Source of the DNA: Cricetomys ansorgei
Lineage: Eukaryota; Chordata; Mammalia; Rodentia; Nesomyidae
Assembly: GCA_026225945.1 (NCBI GenBank)
Contig: JAMJFZ010000107.1
Location: forward strand, 46,862,501-46,926,500
Reading direction: 5' to 3'
Length of the DNA stretch: 64,000 nt
The position numbers were made by a program, and so were the translations under genes. Shown here piece by piece: positions 48,780 to 60,805 of the stretch; position 1 is the stretch's first letter, and the number at the start of each line of letters is the position of its first letter. A model generated the notes under the pieces. That model made no database searches, was not told the origin of the DNA, and saw nothing but the letters and a program-made list of their open reading frames with translations.

Positions 48780-48836
48780 TTCATTTCTTGCAGGAGGTGG
48801 ATACCATAGCTCCATGGTTTGCAGCTGCAGGTCATG
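48701..48836 (+). repeat. Perfect 68-bp tandem duplication in gag
   Basis: The block 48701-48768 (beginning TAAGATCATAGTTCATTTCT) is repeated without a difference at 48769-48836. The lack of divergence points to a recent event. Confidence 0.95.
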
Positions 48837-49066
48837 TAACCATCACAAGCTGGGATAAATTAGGAAGGTACAGGAACAGGTTGATACCCTTTGGCAAATG
48901 GCTCAGTTGGGATGTGAGTGGAGATGAAGTGGTCTATGTGTTACTTCTGTGTCCTATGATAATATGTTTACTGCAGCTAATCTGTCCAAAGAATTGTCCA
49001 AGTTTCTTTTAGGAAATTGGTCACAACAGGCGGAACAGATGACCAGAGATCTACTCTCTCAGCCTT

Positions 49067-49324
49067 AATGGAACTCGAGTGGATCTCATCACCTTTGGAG
49101 ACTTCACCTCCTGGATTACTAATGCCTCTTCCTTCTTTAAAGAGTGGGTGGGGGTATTTTTATTTGGGGCTGTGCTTCTTGTTGGTAGTCTACTCTGCAT
49201 TTGGCTGCTGTGTAAGCTCAAGAGGAGCCATGATAGACACAAGACTGTTGTTTACCAAGCACTGGTTGCCTTAGAAAAGGGAGAATCTCCCCAATGTTGG
49301 CTAGCCGCCATACAAGAAATATAA
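49067..49324 (+). pseudogene. env: ERV Env transmembrane C-terminal fragment
   Basis: An uninterrupted reading frame ends at TAA (49322-49324). It contains GDFTSWITNASSFF with an N-glycosylation sequon, then a strongly hydrophobic membrane anchor at about 49148-49213, a basic KLKRSHDRHK stop-transfer segment and a cytoplasmic tail. This is the architecture of a retroviral transmembrane subunit. The surface subunit, fusion peptide and most of the ectodomain are absent, and the upstream frame looks disrupted. No pol sequence lies between this fragment and the gag piece, so a large internal deletion joined the two. Nothing indicates that it is expressed. Confidence 0.72.
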
Positions 49325-49431
49325 CTGCAGCCAGGGAGTCAAGTGAATCCTTGCCCAAAACAATTAAGAAAGCCAAACAAGAGCCACTCAGATCAGAAAG
49401 AAAGAAGTAAAAATGGTAGGGGAGGTGTCAC

Positions 49432-50535
49432 TGCCAAAACCATGAGGCAGATACATCTAGAGTTGTTGCAGCAAAAGGAGAGTGTCCACCACTGTCCCTT
49501 CTCCCTTCAGTTGTGAGGGCAGTTTCCACCACTGATGTCTGAACAGGGATAGCCCAGATGGGGTTTTGGGGGCTTTACTTCAAAGTTGGGATTTAGTGGT
49601 CCCTGAGGAATTCATGCCAGATCACTAGCCTCATTAAATCCCTCAACAGTAATTACCCAAGACCCAAAGGGACTTGCAGCAGCATAGAGTATTGTAAAAG
49701 TCAATCTGCTTTCTTATTTTGATGTCTTTATTCAACAAGGTAGAAATGATGTCCCATCAAATATGCAGTTAGAGATAAGGCAGTTTTGGAAATCATGGTA
49801 CTTGTGGGCATAGCTACCTATAACTGAATGCTGGCTCCTTGTTTTGTAACTGAAATCTTCACTCCTGGTTCTCCTGCTCTGCTTCTAACTGAACTCTCCT
49901 GTTCTCTCTACTCCACCTGTAACTGAAGGCTGTTGTCCTGTTCTACTGCCCTGAAAACTGTTTTCTTGTCCTACACTGGAGTGCCACTTTTAACTGAATT
50001 TTACTGTAACAGATTCCTAACTTGTAACTAAATCCTAACTTGTACAGAGTCCCACTGTGCCTTTTTAATTTACGCTCACTAGCTCAGGAAAGATAGAATA
50101 GGAAGGGATTTTCACAGCCCTTTTGGGCGGTTTTGTCTGTCTGAAGCCTGGAGAACTGGACTAGCATCTATCTGAGAGCACTAAAATAACATGTATCATC
50201 TACATCTTCTATCCCACTAACTGTCCTCTAACATGAGCTGGAGCCTGCCTGCTTTCCCACCAACCATCAACTGTCAACTGGCCACTGCCTCTTTTATATC
50301 CTAAACTGTTCCCAGAAGTCTAAGCAGAATCCAATCATAAGGAAGACTGCACAGGACAGACTTCTTGGCACAGTCCCACTGCAGCTACCAGCCCCTCTTT
50401 TGCAGGTAAGACTGCAAAAGGCTTTGTGAGATTGGGGTTATAAACCTTGGTCTTTAAAATCAGCCACATTTGTCTATAAATTTGTCTATAAATTAGTCTA
50501 TAAATATAAATTTATATTTGTCTACAAATTACCAG
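49432..50535 (+). other. ERV 3' flank with a degenerate TAACTGAA-type repeat zone
   Basis: No gene is seen. From about 49820 to 50040 the words TAACTGAA, TAACTAAA and TCCTGTTCT recur at irregular 20-50 bp spacing, suggesting a decayed tandem repeat or an old LTR-derived tract. A small TGTCTATAAATT repeat lies at about 50470-50530. Confidence 0.5.
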
Positions 50536-50720
50536 CAGGTGGGGCTGTGGAGATGGCTCAGGGGTTAAAGCATTTGCTGTTCTTGTAGAGGAACCGAGTT
50601 TGGTCCCTAACATCCACATCAGGCAGCTCACAAACTGACTCCATCCTCAGGGGAGTCAGTGTCTTCTTCTGGACCCTGCAAGCATTACATTCAGGAGCAC
50701 AAACTCACATGCAATGGACC
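50536..50720 (+). mobile_element. B2/B3 SINE
   Basis: GGTGGGGCTGTGGAGATGGC, TGCTGTTCTTGTAGAGGAAC and CTTCTTCTGGACCCTGCAAG define head and body. Confidence 0.85.
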
Positions 50721-51423
50721 TCTAAGAAAAATCAAAGCTCTGTCAAAGCATTATGAAGCAAAGAACCTCCAAAAATACCATTGAGTTTGTTTTGTGTTAG
50801 CCATCTATTGCTGGGCATGGGGTCTGTCCAGAAGAGTAGTTTGTATATCCAGTGAGACTCCATTGGAGAAACTAAGTTTTCATTTGTGAGCAGTTATCAA
50901 TCGGAGATAGCTTCTGGGTTAGGGATGTGAGTATATGTCCACTTCCCCTCTCAGCACTGGACCCCATTATGCCCAGACCTGTGCAGACCTTGGGCATGCT
51001 GTCACAGTCTCTGTGAGTTCATATGTGCACCGGTCCCCCTGTCTTTAGTAACCCTGTTTCTTTAGTGTCCTCCATCCCCTCTAGCATTGATAGTATTTCC
51101 ACCTCCTCTTCTGCAGTTTCCTGAGGTCTGAGGGAAGGGATGTGATGGAGACATCCCATTTAGGACTGAGTGTTAAAGGTCTCTCACTTTCTGAACACTG
51201 TCCAATTGTCAGTCTCTATTTTTTTTTCTATCTACTTCAGGAGGAAGCTTCTCTGATGATAGCAGAACAAGACACTGATCCATGGATATGGCAGAATGTT
51301 GTTAGGAGTCATTTTATTGCTGCACTTCTATAGTAGAATAGTAGTGTTTGGATTTCCCCCTAGGTCCTTGGCCCATCTAGTCTAGGGTTCTTGGACACTT
51401 TAAAAGGTTTATTTATTTATTTA

Positions 51424-51495
51424 TGGTGCTAAATGTTGAACCCCGGACCTTACACATTAGGGAAGCATTCTACCATTAAGCTACATCTCTAATCA
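51424..51495 (-). mobile_element. ID-type SINE fragment, antisense
   Basis: GAACCCCGGACCTTACACAT and AGCATTCTACCATTAAGCTA form an inverted ID head. Confidence 0.65.
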
Positions 51496-51520
51496 ATATT
51501 TAAAAAAAAAATAGCATAGC

Positions 51521-52600
51521 TGCCGGGGTCCAGCTTCAGCAACAGGATGAGGTCAGGGAAGGCCCCAAGGAAGGGACCAATGGATCCGTGAAAAGAAAGA
51601 GGTGAAAGCGTGCTTGATTAAAGAGAAAGCTGGCTAATGATTCAGCCAGGGAGTTCCCTAGTACTCACGTGCTTGCCTGGGATCATTCCCGTCTTTTATT
51701 TACTAAAAGTACACTGTAACTTTTACAGTTTATCAAGGTCAAGTTCACAGAACTCACATAGTTACATTGTAAAAAATTCCCGTGTTTGTTTGGCACACTA
51801 AGCAAGAACAACCTTCATAAACCTTCAAAGTAACAGTTTAATCTTCAACTTGTTTTTTTGTCAGAAAACTTCTAACACAATGGTTCATTGACAGTTTGCT
51901 GGGTGCCCTACTTGCAGTTTCAGCATATATGAGACAGAGAGAAGGGCACGAAGGTGCCAGAAAGAAAGTTTATATTTATAGATTTTAAGCTTTCTCTAGT
52001 TCTTCTACTTCTTCCCTATGTCTGTCCAAGCTTCAATCATATTTTTTTTTAGCATTAACAGCATCTATTCCTCTTTTCCTTGACTACCGATTTTTCCGGT
52101 TTCTGGGGCTCATTGTAGCTTCAAATTAGTATATAGATTTAAGCAGTTTTAGTCTTAAACAGATTTTTTTTTTAAAGCTTTGAGTATAATCGCATCTATC
52201 CTAGGTTTATAATTTATTATAGCTTTTTCATATGCTTTTATCATTGCCACTAAGTAGGCTTTCTTTTCTTAAAAAAAAAGGCAAGCAATCTCAGGGGCGA
52301 TTATCTATGTGTCCTTGTCTTTGCAGACATGTTAACTCCCCTATCCAGGCTCCTTGGCCCCTGTCTTTACTGGGGAATCAGTCCTTTTGTGCCAGGAATA
52401 ATGTTGTAATATAACTCCCTCATTCTCTGTGTATTATCATGTCAGAGATATTAGACATGAAACAACTCTCACATACACTTGGGACTTGAAGGTCAGTAAG
52501 ATTGTTATGATTTTTTAGAGCTAGAATCACCATGTCCTTGTTTTCTACAATGTATCCTTTTCCCAGTTAGTAAGGGCTGAATTAAAGATTCTTTTAAGTT
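51521..52600. mobile_element. LTR-like or other ERV-derived sequence, unclassified
   Basis: Starts TGCCGGGGTCCAGCTTCAGC directly after an A-rich run and differs in composition from its flanks. It contains an inverse AATAAA (TTTATTTACT near 51697) and T-rich stretches. The opening block looks like the edge of an LTR, but the far end and target duplication were not found. Confidence 0.35.
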
Positions 52601-53421
52601 TTATCAATAAGCAAAACAGACACCATGACCAATAAGACTATCAGCAGCTGCACAGCAGAAAGGAGTGGAGAAGGGCAATGACCTCCTGGTGAGCAGCAGC
52701 CAGAGCCTTGCCAAGCAATCACTGGCACTGCCATGGTGGTGTAGTCACCAGCACATTCCACTTCTATTCACTAAAGTTTTATGTTCGTGGTGTAACGTAA
52801 AATCCATTTAGTTATCTCTAAAAGTTCCCAAGGTCATAATAGTTCCAGCATTGTTCAAAAGTCCAAGAGTAGTCTCAAATGAGACTTGAACAGTCACTTA
52901 ACTATGAGATTCTGTAAAACCAAACAGCAATTTACATACTCCCAACACACAATGGCACAGAGTACATATTTTCATGCTCAAAGGAAAGAATGGAGTCACA
53001 GTGAGGAAAGATTGGGCCAAAGCAAATCCAAAACCCAGCAAGGCAAATACCAAATCCTAGAGCTCCATGTCTGGCATCTAGGAATCTTGGTGATATCATC
53101 TGGGCTCCATCAGCCTTGAGTAGTACCAACTCTCCAGTTCTGCCACAAGCATAGCCTCTCTCTTGAGCCAGCTCTACTCCATGTTCACAGCTTTCTTCAA
53201 TGGATGCCCCATATCTTGGGGTCTGTATCATAACTTGGACTTCACAAAAGCCCCCACAGGACCTCCCTTTATGAAATTTGACCCTGCCACACAATGCCTG
53301 GTCTCAGAACTCTCTCTAGAATGACCCAGTAAACACAATTCTTGGGATCCACATGTCAAAAGAAGAGAACCAACTTCCATAAGTTGTTCTTTGATCTCCA
53401 TACATATATATGTGTATGCAT
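52601..53421. other. Probable old repeat, family not assigned
   Basis: Phrases such as CCAAGGTCATAATAGTTCCA and CCAAATCCTAGAGCTCCATG look like degraded dispersed-repeat sequence, perhaps ERV-internal. No coding frame is supported. Confidence 0.35.
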
Positions 53422-54090
53422 CTGTTGGGCTGTCCTAGAGGTAAGAGTGGGTTGAAGCATGCCTTGAACCCCAGATTTTCTCACCCTGAGAATGGTAGGA
53501 GTTCAGTTGCTCCCCACTTTTAGCCCTGGCCAAAACCCAGCTAAACATTAAATACTGCCTGCTTTACAGAAGGTCATTAGCAAAGGAATGTAGCATGGTT
53601 GGTACTTATTTGCACTCTAGCTGGAAGCCTAGGGATGAGCCCATTTACTGATAAGCTGTCTTCCTCTTTTCCCTGTGCAACCACACCTTATGTAGAAGGT
53701 GCCCTTGCAGAACCTTGACCCTTAGAGTTGAGCTCCACATGCAAATGAGGCTACTCCAGTATCCTTGTCTTAACCAATAGATCCCATCCCTGGGTACCAG
53801 AGACCCTTCCCCACCTGTACCCTATAAATGTAACCACTTTTGCTTTCATAAATGAGAATGCCCCTCTGATGGTACCTCCCAAGTTCCTGTTCCCATTGAC
53901 TCACAGGCTCCGACCAAAGGTAGGATGGGTAAGCGGTAAAGAACCACACAACCCACGCCATGCAACCCCCATGGCTTCCTGCCTGGGTGCGGCCAGCCTC
54001 AGGCTGGCTGTGGCTGCTTCTAGGGACAAAGCCATGGGTCGGGACGCAAGTGCATGGGTGAGATTCGCTCCAACATGAATTTATACACAC
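53422..54090 (+). mobile_element. Candidate solo LTR
   Basis: Begins TGTTGGGCTGTCCTAGAGG and contains ATGCAAATGAGGC near 53740, AACCAATAGATCC and a CCCTATAAATG box near 53820, in the order of a retroviral U3 promoter. The 3' end is unclear, and no second copy is present to define it. Confidence 0.45.
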
Positions 54091-57000
54091 ACACAAAAGT
54101 AAATACATGTAATACACAAATTTTAATTATTTTTATTATATGTTTGGATCTTTTGCCTGCATGTAGGTCTGTGCAACATTTCATGCCTATTACCCATTGA
54201 GGACAATTTAAAAAATAGCATGATACAGATCAAATATTCAGAAATAAAACCATGTACAGTCAACTGATCTGTGACTATACAATTATAGGAGATAATTTCT
54301 TCATAGATACTGACATATAAACACACAAAAACACAAGGCTATACTTCAAAATAATTACAATGATAACAATTAATTAAGTACTATTAATACTGACTAGTAC
54401 TAACAAGTACTACTAATAATGAAATCTTGCATATTTTTAGTTTGGCTAAGCCTGGAGAATATTATGCCAAGATAAATAAACCATATACAGAAGGATAAAT
54501 GATTCATTGTGCCATTCACATGATGAATAGAAAACAGTCAAGGTCATAGAAGCAGAGTAGAAGAGTGGCTACCAGAAGTTGAAAGAAACGATAGTAATTA
54601 AAGGTTGAGGGCAATATTTGTCAAAGTTTCAAAGTTCCAGTTGTATACAATAAATAAATTTTGTCTTCTACAAATAGAGTGTTCACAGTTAACAATACTC
54701 TATCATATACTTTGCGACAAAGGTAAATTTAATTATTTTTACCACAAATATAAAATTTCAGGAAGAAATTTGGAAGCGAAGAATAGGTTTATTGTGTGGG
54801 AATAGTGCTTGTTCTTTTAGTTTACACTTATCTCTGAACTCACTAAGCTGTATACATCAATTATCTATAGATTCTTCTGTGTATAAGCAAAATATTTCAA
54901 GAATTTTTCTTAAAGATAAGCTAAATTAGAGAAGAAAAATACAAGATGTACTCTGGGGAAAGATATTTTCAGTACATTGGTACTAGTCAGTTTTCCGATA
55001 TTATAATAATATATCTACTTCTGGATACTTTAAAAAGAGTTTCTGTAGTCAATTGCTGGTGTGTGTCTCACCAAGAAGGCATGTTTTTATAGGTACAAAC
55101 CCTGCCAGACCTCAGCAGAGGGAACCTCTATCATGGCAAGTGCCATACTGGACAGTGGAACCCTGAGACTCTCATCTCAGAGATTTTTATTGATACCTAA
55201 TCTCCCGAGGTGTTCTATTGATAGCACATTCAGATCATGAGTAATCAGACATCTTTTACATAAAGCCAATACCTGTATATAACACAAAATGCCAAGGCCT
55301 AGGTGTCCCTTCATGTGACAATGCACAAAAAAAAAAAAAAAAACCAACAATTTAAACATAACTAAAAATGAACTTCTACAACAAGCTTCTTTAGCTTTTA
55401 GTTCTGAAAGGTTTGAGGACATGGTGCTTGGCTCTGATGATGAGTGTGTGGATGGCATCACAGTGGTTAAGACTATGTGAAAAGAGAGAACACATGGTTA
55501 TTGCAGAAGGCAAAGAGACTGGTATACCATGACAGTTACGTTAATTCCTTCTGAGGGAAGGCCCTTAATGACCTAGTAACCTCCTACCTGGTACCCATTC
55601 TTTAAATGTCCTATCACCTCTGAACATTATCATACTATAAAGTTCCCGACACATGAGTGCTTGGGGGAGAGCATACTTAAACCATATACAAACCACAGCA
55701 ACACACAGTGGGTAAGGAATAGCATTTATGACACACAAAGAACAACGATAAAGAAGTTTTCATTTTTTAATAAACAGAAAAAAGACAAAAACTAATATTT
55801 TAAGGAGAATATAAAGGCCTATAAATATGTTAGAAAATAATAAGACTTACCAACAGTGGTGAACTGGTCATGTTTAACAACCGACTCTCCCAGGAGGAAA
55901 ACTACAGCTTGTAGTGTTTGCTCATTTCTACAGAGGAAATATCACAGACTACTCAAGGTACCACTGTGATGCCACTGAACACAACTGACTCATAAGAGCC
56001 CATAAGAGCAGATTCCAATGGCCCACCATATTTGTAATCATGCAACTTCAAAATAAAACTATAATGAAATAACTTTTCAGCCAGCTAACCAATGAGAATT
56101 AAAAACCCAATTAACATAGCAGTCACAAGATCACAAATTCCACAAAAAGTGGAACTTTTATCCACTTTTGAAGTATTTCACAATTTGTATTATTTCCATC
56201 CTTGAGATCTTTGTGTTTAAGATATACATTCACCATCAGTGTCTAAGGGTGGATTTTGTCTTTTCTAACAGGATTCCAATTAACTGATATATACAATTGT
56301 AGTTGGTTTGGTCATGTTTGTGTATCTACTAGAAACTTTAAAAACCTTAAAATTTTATATTAGAATCTAGAGAACAGAGAAAAAACATATTAGATATATT
56401 CTGAGATAACAAGGTATTTTACATAATATATAGTTCTTTCAATGTCCAACACACACTGAAGAGTTTCCACATATGGGCTGAACAGCATAATTATCACATC
56501 TACCTATATGGAGAAAATAAGACACAGAAAGTAAAAAATGAAACAAGTTTGGTTGAAGAAAGAGAAAAGAAAGGCAAGTGTATAGAATTCAGGGTAGATC
56601 TTGACTACATTTGCCCAAGGAACCTTGTTGTTTAGACAGTTTAGTTTCTTTGGCTCTGTAAGTAGTCAGTTAATAAATCATGATGTGGCAGTTATGCATC
56701 TATACTATGTCAGGCATTATGCTTGATGTTGCAGATATGATGCAACCATCAAACAAATAATTAGGTGATTATTCAAATAATTTAAGTGGGCAAAGTACTG
56801 GCAAGGAAAAGTACAGGATATTTGATTGATTGATAGTAGGAACAAACTTGGTAGACAGATGTAAGTCAGGGAAAGCTCCCATGAGGACACATGTTAAGAT
56901 GAACTCTTGGGGAAGAATAGGAATTACACGTGTAATGATTGACATAGGAGGAGATATGCCATGTATAGGAACCTGTGAGCATTCAGAACATTGAGACAGG

Positions 57001-57225
57001 GTGGAGCAGTGTTTTAAGATGAATTGCTTTTTGACTGGAGAACATGAGTCACAGAGGTAGTAAAAAGAAAGGAAGACAGAGAGGAAGTCAGAGGCAGTGG
57101 AGCTTCTGGTGTGAATATTCCCAGACATGCTGAAAACTCCAGACTTGACTGTGATGTTATTGGGAGACTATTAAAAGTCAGGGAGTGATATCAGATTTGC
57201 ATTGTTAATAAGATTATTCTGAGCA
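54091..57225. other. Intergenic sequence, no gene seen
   Basis: AT-rich sequence with small TACTAATA-type imperfect repeats near 54379-54420 and an A-run near 55327. No repeat family was recognised with confidence. Confidence 0.6.
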
Positions 57226-57375
57226 GGGTGGAGGTGGTACATGCTTTTAATCCTGGTATCTGGGAGACAGAGGCAGATGGATCTTTGTGACTTCTAGCCC
57301 AGCCTGGTCTACATGGAGAGTTCTAAGCCAGCAGCACTACAGAGTGAGAACCTGTTTAAAAATAAACAAACTAAC
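57226..57375 (+). mobile_element. B1 SINE, diverged
   Basis: TGGAGGTGGTACATGCTTTT, GGGAGACAGAGGCAGATGGA and CCCAGCCTGGTCTACATGGA, ending in an AAACAAAC-type tail. Confidence 0.88.
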
Positions 57376-58445
57376 AAACACAACAAGATTATTCTACTGC
57401 ATTTTAGAGTCTATGGCCATAGTACCATTGAAGGTGTTTAATCTCGTCATCTGACTGTATTTTAGAGGACATTTTGAAGAAGAAAGAAAATGGTGGGTTT
57501 CTATAGGAATTCATCATAGTGGTAGAGGCCAGAAATTAGAGCATCCTGGATTACATACAGTATTGGAAATGAGAAGTGATGGGACTGTTTAAAATATGAC
57601 AAACTATATTAATCCTTAAGAGTAAATGCAAGAGATTGTCAAGGAAAAACAGGTCAAGGCAACTCCTAAATTCTCTGCATTAACATTTGATTTGGTAGGA
57701 CTGCCATTTACTAAGAAGGAAAAAGATTGGGAAAGCAGAAGGATTCAGTTTTGCCTTGTCCTAAAGTATATATAAAATAGCATTTGGAGAGAATAGTTAC
57801 AGAATCTGGACACAGAAGACATGGGAGGAACTGAGATCGGCTTGGAAGATATGTAGACAGGATGGATAAATAGCATTTGTAACATGTGTGGTGTAGCATG
57901 GAAATAAAGTCAAAGAAAGATGGCGAAACCAGCAGAATAACAGAAGCCATAGAAGTGATGACAGAACCGGCTTCAGTTCATTTTATCTCAATATACTGAA
58001 AGACCTTCTAAAATGAACATGGTCTTGTGTGCTACAGCACCCACGGGACACCATGGTAAGAGTGCTGGCTTTTATTCTGAATGACAGGTAAGTAACTGGA
58101 TGGTTTTAAGGAGAGAAAGACATGGTCCTTCTAGAGATTATATGGGTGTTGGGCATCAGCAGGAATAATCCAGGTAAGGGTAACTAAGGCAATGGGAGTA
58201 TACAGAAATGTCAGAATCTGTACAGAATGTCAGAATATCACACCAACTGAAGGTAAATCCAATTAAGATTTGCTGTGTAGTGAGTATATAGCAAGAAAAA
58301 TCAAATTCAAAGATGACCAACAGATTTTTATCCTACGAATAACAAGACAATTGAATTGCTATTTACCAAGAAGAAAACTGGAGAAGTGATAGCGTGTCAC
58401 AGTAGAGTTTATTTGTGCTGCAACAACAACAACAAACTACTTAGG
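57376..58445. other. Intergenic sequence, no gene seen
   Basis: Unassigned; open frames are short and featureless. Confidence 0.6.
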
Positions 58446-58597
58446 GCTGGTTAATGTAGCTCAGCATTGCAGCATAGATCTGTACTCCTAGCACTAGAGA
58501 GGCAGAGCTGGTAACTAACCACAAGCCTGCTCTATCTATATAGCAAGTTTCAGGCCAGCCATGGCTACATTCCAAGTCCCTTTCTCAACACACATAT
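58446..58597 (+). mobile_element. Old B4/RSINE-type SINE
   Basis: GGCTGGTTAATGTAGCTCAG is an ID-like head; TCAGGCCAGCCATGGCTACA and CCCTTTCTCAAC are a B1-type tail. Confidence 0.6.
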
Positions 58598-59354
58598 ATG
58601 GGGGCGGTGTTGAGTAGTGTATTTCTAAAGATTAATTTTATAGCCTCACATTTAGAGGCTGAAAGTCCACTATCAAAGTTCCAGGCTCTTATAAGAGCCT
58701 ACGTACCTGGTCCTCACATAACTGAAGGCAAAAGGACAAGAGATGCCAAAGGCTGTGTGCAGAGCCTCTCTATATTATAAGAGCCTCAATCCTATAAATG
58801 AGGGGGCAGCTCGCATGAAATGATCACCTCTTAAGACCCTACCTCCAAATGTTAGTTCATATATACGACTGAACAGGTGCAAAATATTTGAATAGAAGTT
58901 GAATAGAAGTTGATTAGAAGTTATTTTTGGTTGTAAACTTGAGATCTGGTATTAATGTGTTGCTGTGTATGTATCTCTGATAGCACCTACTGATCTGCTT
59001 TGTATGTATAGCCAATTAAATCACAGCTCTACCTGGCAACCTATGCATGTTAGGTAGGAGATTTGGAAGTCTATGGCTTGCCAAGAATTTTGGCTATTCC
59101 TATGAACAATTTAAATACTTACACTGACTTTTACATACTGAACAGATTATTTAATCTAACTCTCAGAGTTGGTACTTTTTTGGATGTTTGAATCACCTTT
59201 TCCACATACTTAATCATACACATATACATTTAAATACCATTTCTATAAATAAGTCACTATGCTTAAATCACTATAAAGCTTTTGATAGCCACACATTTTG
59301 CTTTGACTTCCTGTACATTTTTAACATTGGGAATTGAGTAAAGAGGAAAAAAAA
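58598..59354. other. Intergenic sequence, no gene seen
   Basis: Unassigned. A short GAATAGAAGTT direct repeat lies at about 58891-58912. Confidence 0.6.
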
Positions 59355-59525
59355 AAAGGATCAGACACCTGTAATATTAGCAACTTGGAAGGCTGAGTCA
59401 AGTTCTAGTCTCAAAAAGTAAAAAGAGGGCTAGGGCTAGAAGTCACCAATATAACACTTGCTTAACAGATGCAAAGCTCTAGGATCAATCTGCAGAACTG
59501 TACACCCCCTTCCACAAAAAAAAAG
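59355..59525 (+). mobile_element. Old B4/ID composite SINE
   Basis: CAGACACCTGTAATATTAGC is a B1-like piece; GGGCTAGAAGTCACCAATAT and ACTTGCTTAACAGATGCAAA an ID-like piece. Confidence 0.5.
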
Positions 59526-59532
59526 ATGTGTT

Positions 59533-59535
<3 letters not shown>

Positions 59536-59563
<28 letters not shown>
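59536..59563 (+). repeat. (TG)n microsatellite
   Basis: About 14 TG units. Confidence 0.95.
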
Positions 59564-59567
<4 letters not shown>

Positions 59568-60689
59568 TTATTGTGCTAATTTATGTGAACTTTATAAAGC
59601 ATGTAAGATTGTTAGATCACCTAACTACCAAATACTATTTCATAAGTAAAAAATGTTTGGTGACATGCTAAAATTGCTCTTAATAGTAAATTAAGGTGAA
59701 TTAATCAATTAACCATTTGATTTGGTCCTAGCTACAAAATAATGGGACTCTCTACTTCTGATGGACTTGTTTTAAGCATCACAGAAAGTCATCGGATTCA
59801 ACACTGAACATGTGTTCCCCATTATAAAAATCCCCAGAGTAAAGTCCCAGTCCTTACAATGGCTCTTGTCTTTAATTTGCTTCTCTTTCTTTACCTCTGA
59901 CTTCACTTCTTTCTCCCCCACCCCATCCTCTTCTCCAGCCATACTGGCTTCTCTGGAGTAGCTGAAGATGCTAGTCACTAAAAAATGTCTACAGATTTTT
60001 TTTAGTTTCTGCCTAGTGTCCTTTTTGCTTTTTCTATAAAATGCTTTTATTTTTGAAGGATTTTTAAGAATACACATTATTTCCTCAGTTTTGTTTAGGA
60101 TGAAGGAAGACACAGACTTGACAGTCCTGAAATAGCTGAACTTAATACTATTATTTTTAAAAAATCAAGTTGTAGCATTTTACTTGTTAAAGGTTTATTT
60201 TTAACTTATACATAAAATGGCATAGTAATCCTGTAAAGCATGCTTTGATATGTAATATGCAACGTGAGATCTTAACGTCAGGTTCAGCATATCTCTTCAA
60301 ACATTTATCATTTTTATGATAAAAAAAGCTTTTTGCCCAGTCACACACATTCTCATTGTTCAGCCTTTGCAACACAGGCTCTCTCTGTCTCCGGAATGCT
60401 TCCCAAGGCCAATTCCCACCAGCTATTGTTCAAACTTTTCCTTCTCAAAAATGTCTACCCTCCTGGCTGTTGAAAACTGCAGTCTCCTTCCCAGCCTCCA
60501 CCTCCTCAATCCCCTGCTCCCCAGTTCTGCTCTGTAGCATTCACAGACCTCTGCTTGCTATTTTATGAACTATGCTTATATACATGGTTTTTACTGTCTA
60601 TTTTCCATCTAGTAAGCCTCATAAGAGAAGAACTTTGGGTCTTTTAGTTGTTTCTCAGTGTCAGAGAAAAATCTATGTCACAGTGTTCT

Positions 60690-60805
60690 GTGTTTTGCTT
60701 TGCTTTGGAGATGAAGTCTTGTTATGTTGTCCAAGCTCCTTCAAAATCCTGAACTGAAAACTACCTTCTGCCTCAGGCTCCTTCCTGAGTATGGGGCCTA
60801 CAGCT
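60690..60805 (-). mobile_element. Old B1/PB1-like SINE, antisense
   Basis: GAGATGAAGTCTTGTTATGT, TGTCCAAGCTCCTTCAAAAT and GGGCCTACAGCTGCCC resemble an inverted, old 7SL-derived SINE. Confidence 0.5.

Larger units (their letters stand above)
48281..49431 (+). mobile_element. Internal region of the deleted ERV, to a polypurine tract
   Basis: In order: primer site, 54-bp leader repeats, gag start, 68-bp duplication, deletion junction near 48880-48900, Env tail, and a purine tract AGGGGAGG at 49418 followed by TGTCAC, the first bases of the 5' LTR. Beyond that the sequence no longer follows the 5' LTR, so the 3' LTR is missing or replaced. Confidence 0.7.

Noticed and set aside
48746..49012. 88-codon frame after the gag duplication as a separate gene
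   Set aside because: It starts within the duplicated gag segment and runs out of frame across the deletion junction, so it is a remnant of the broken ERV.
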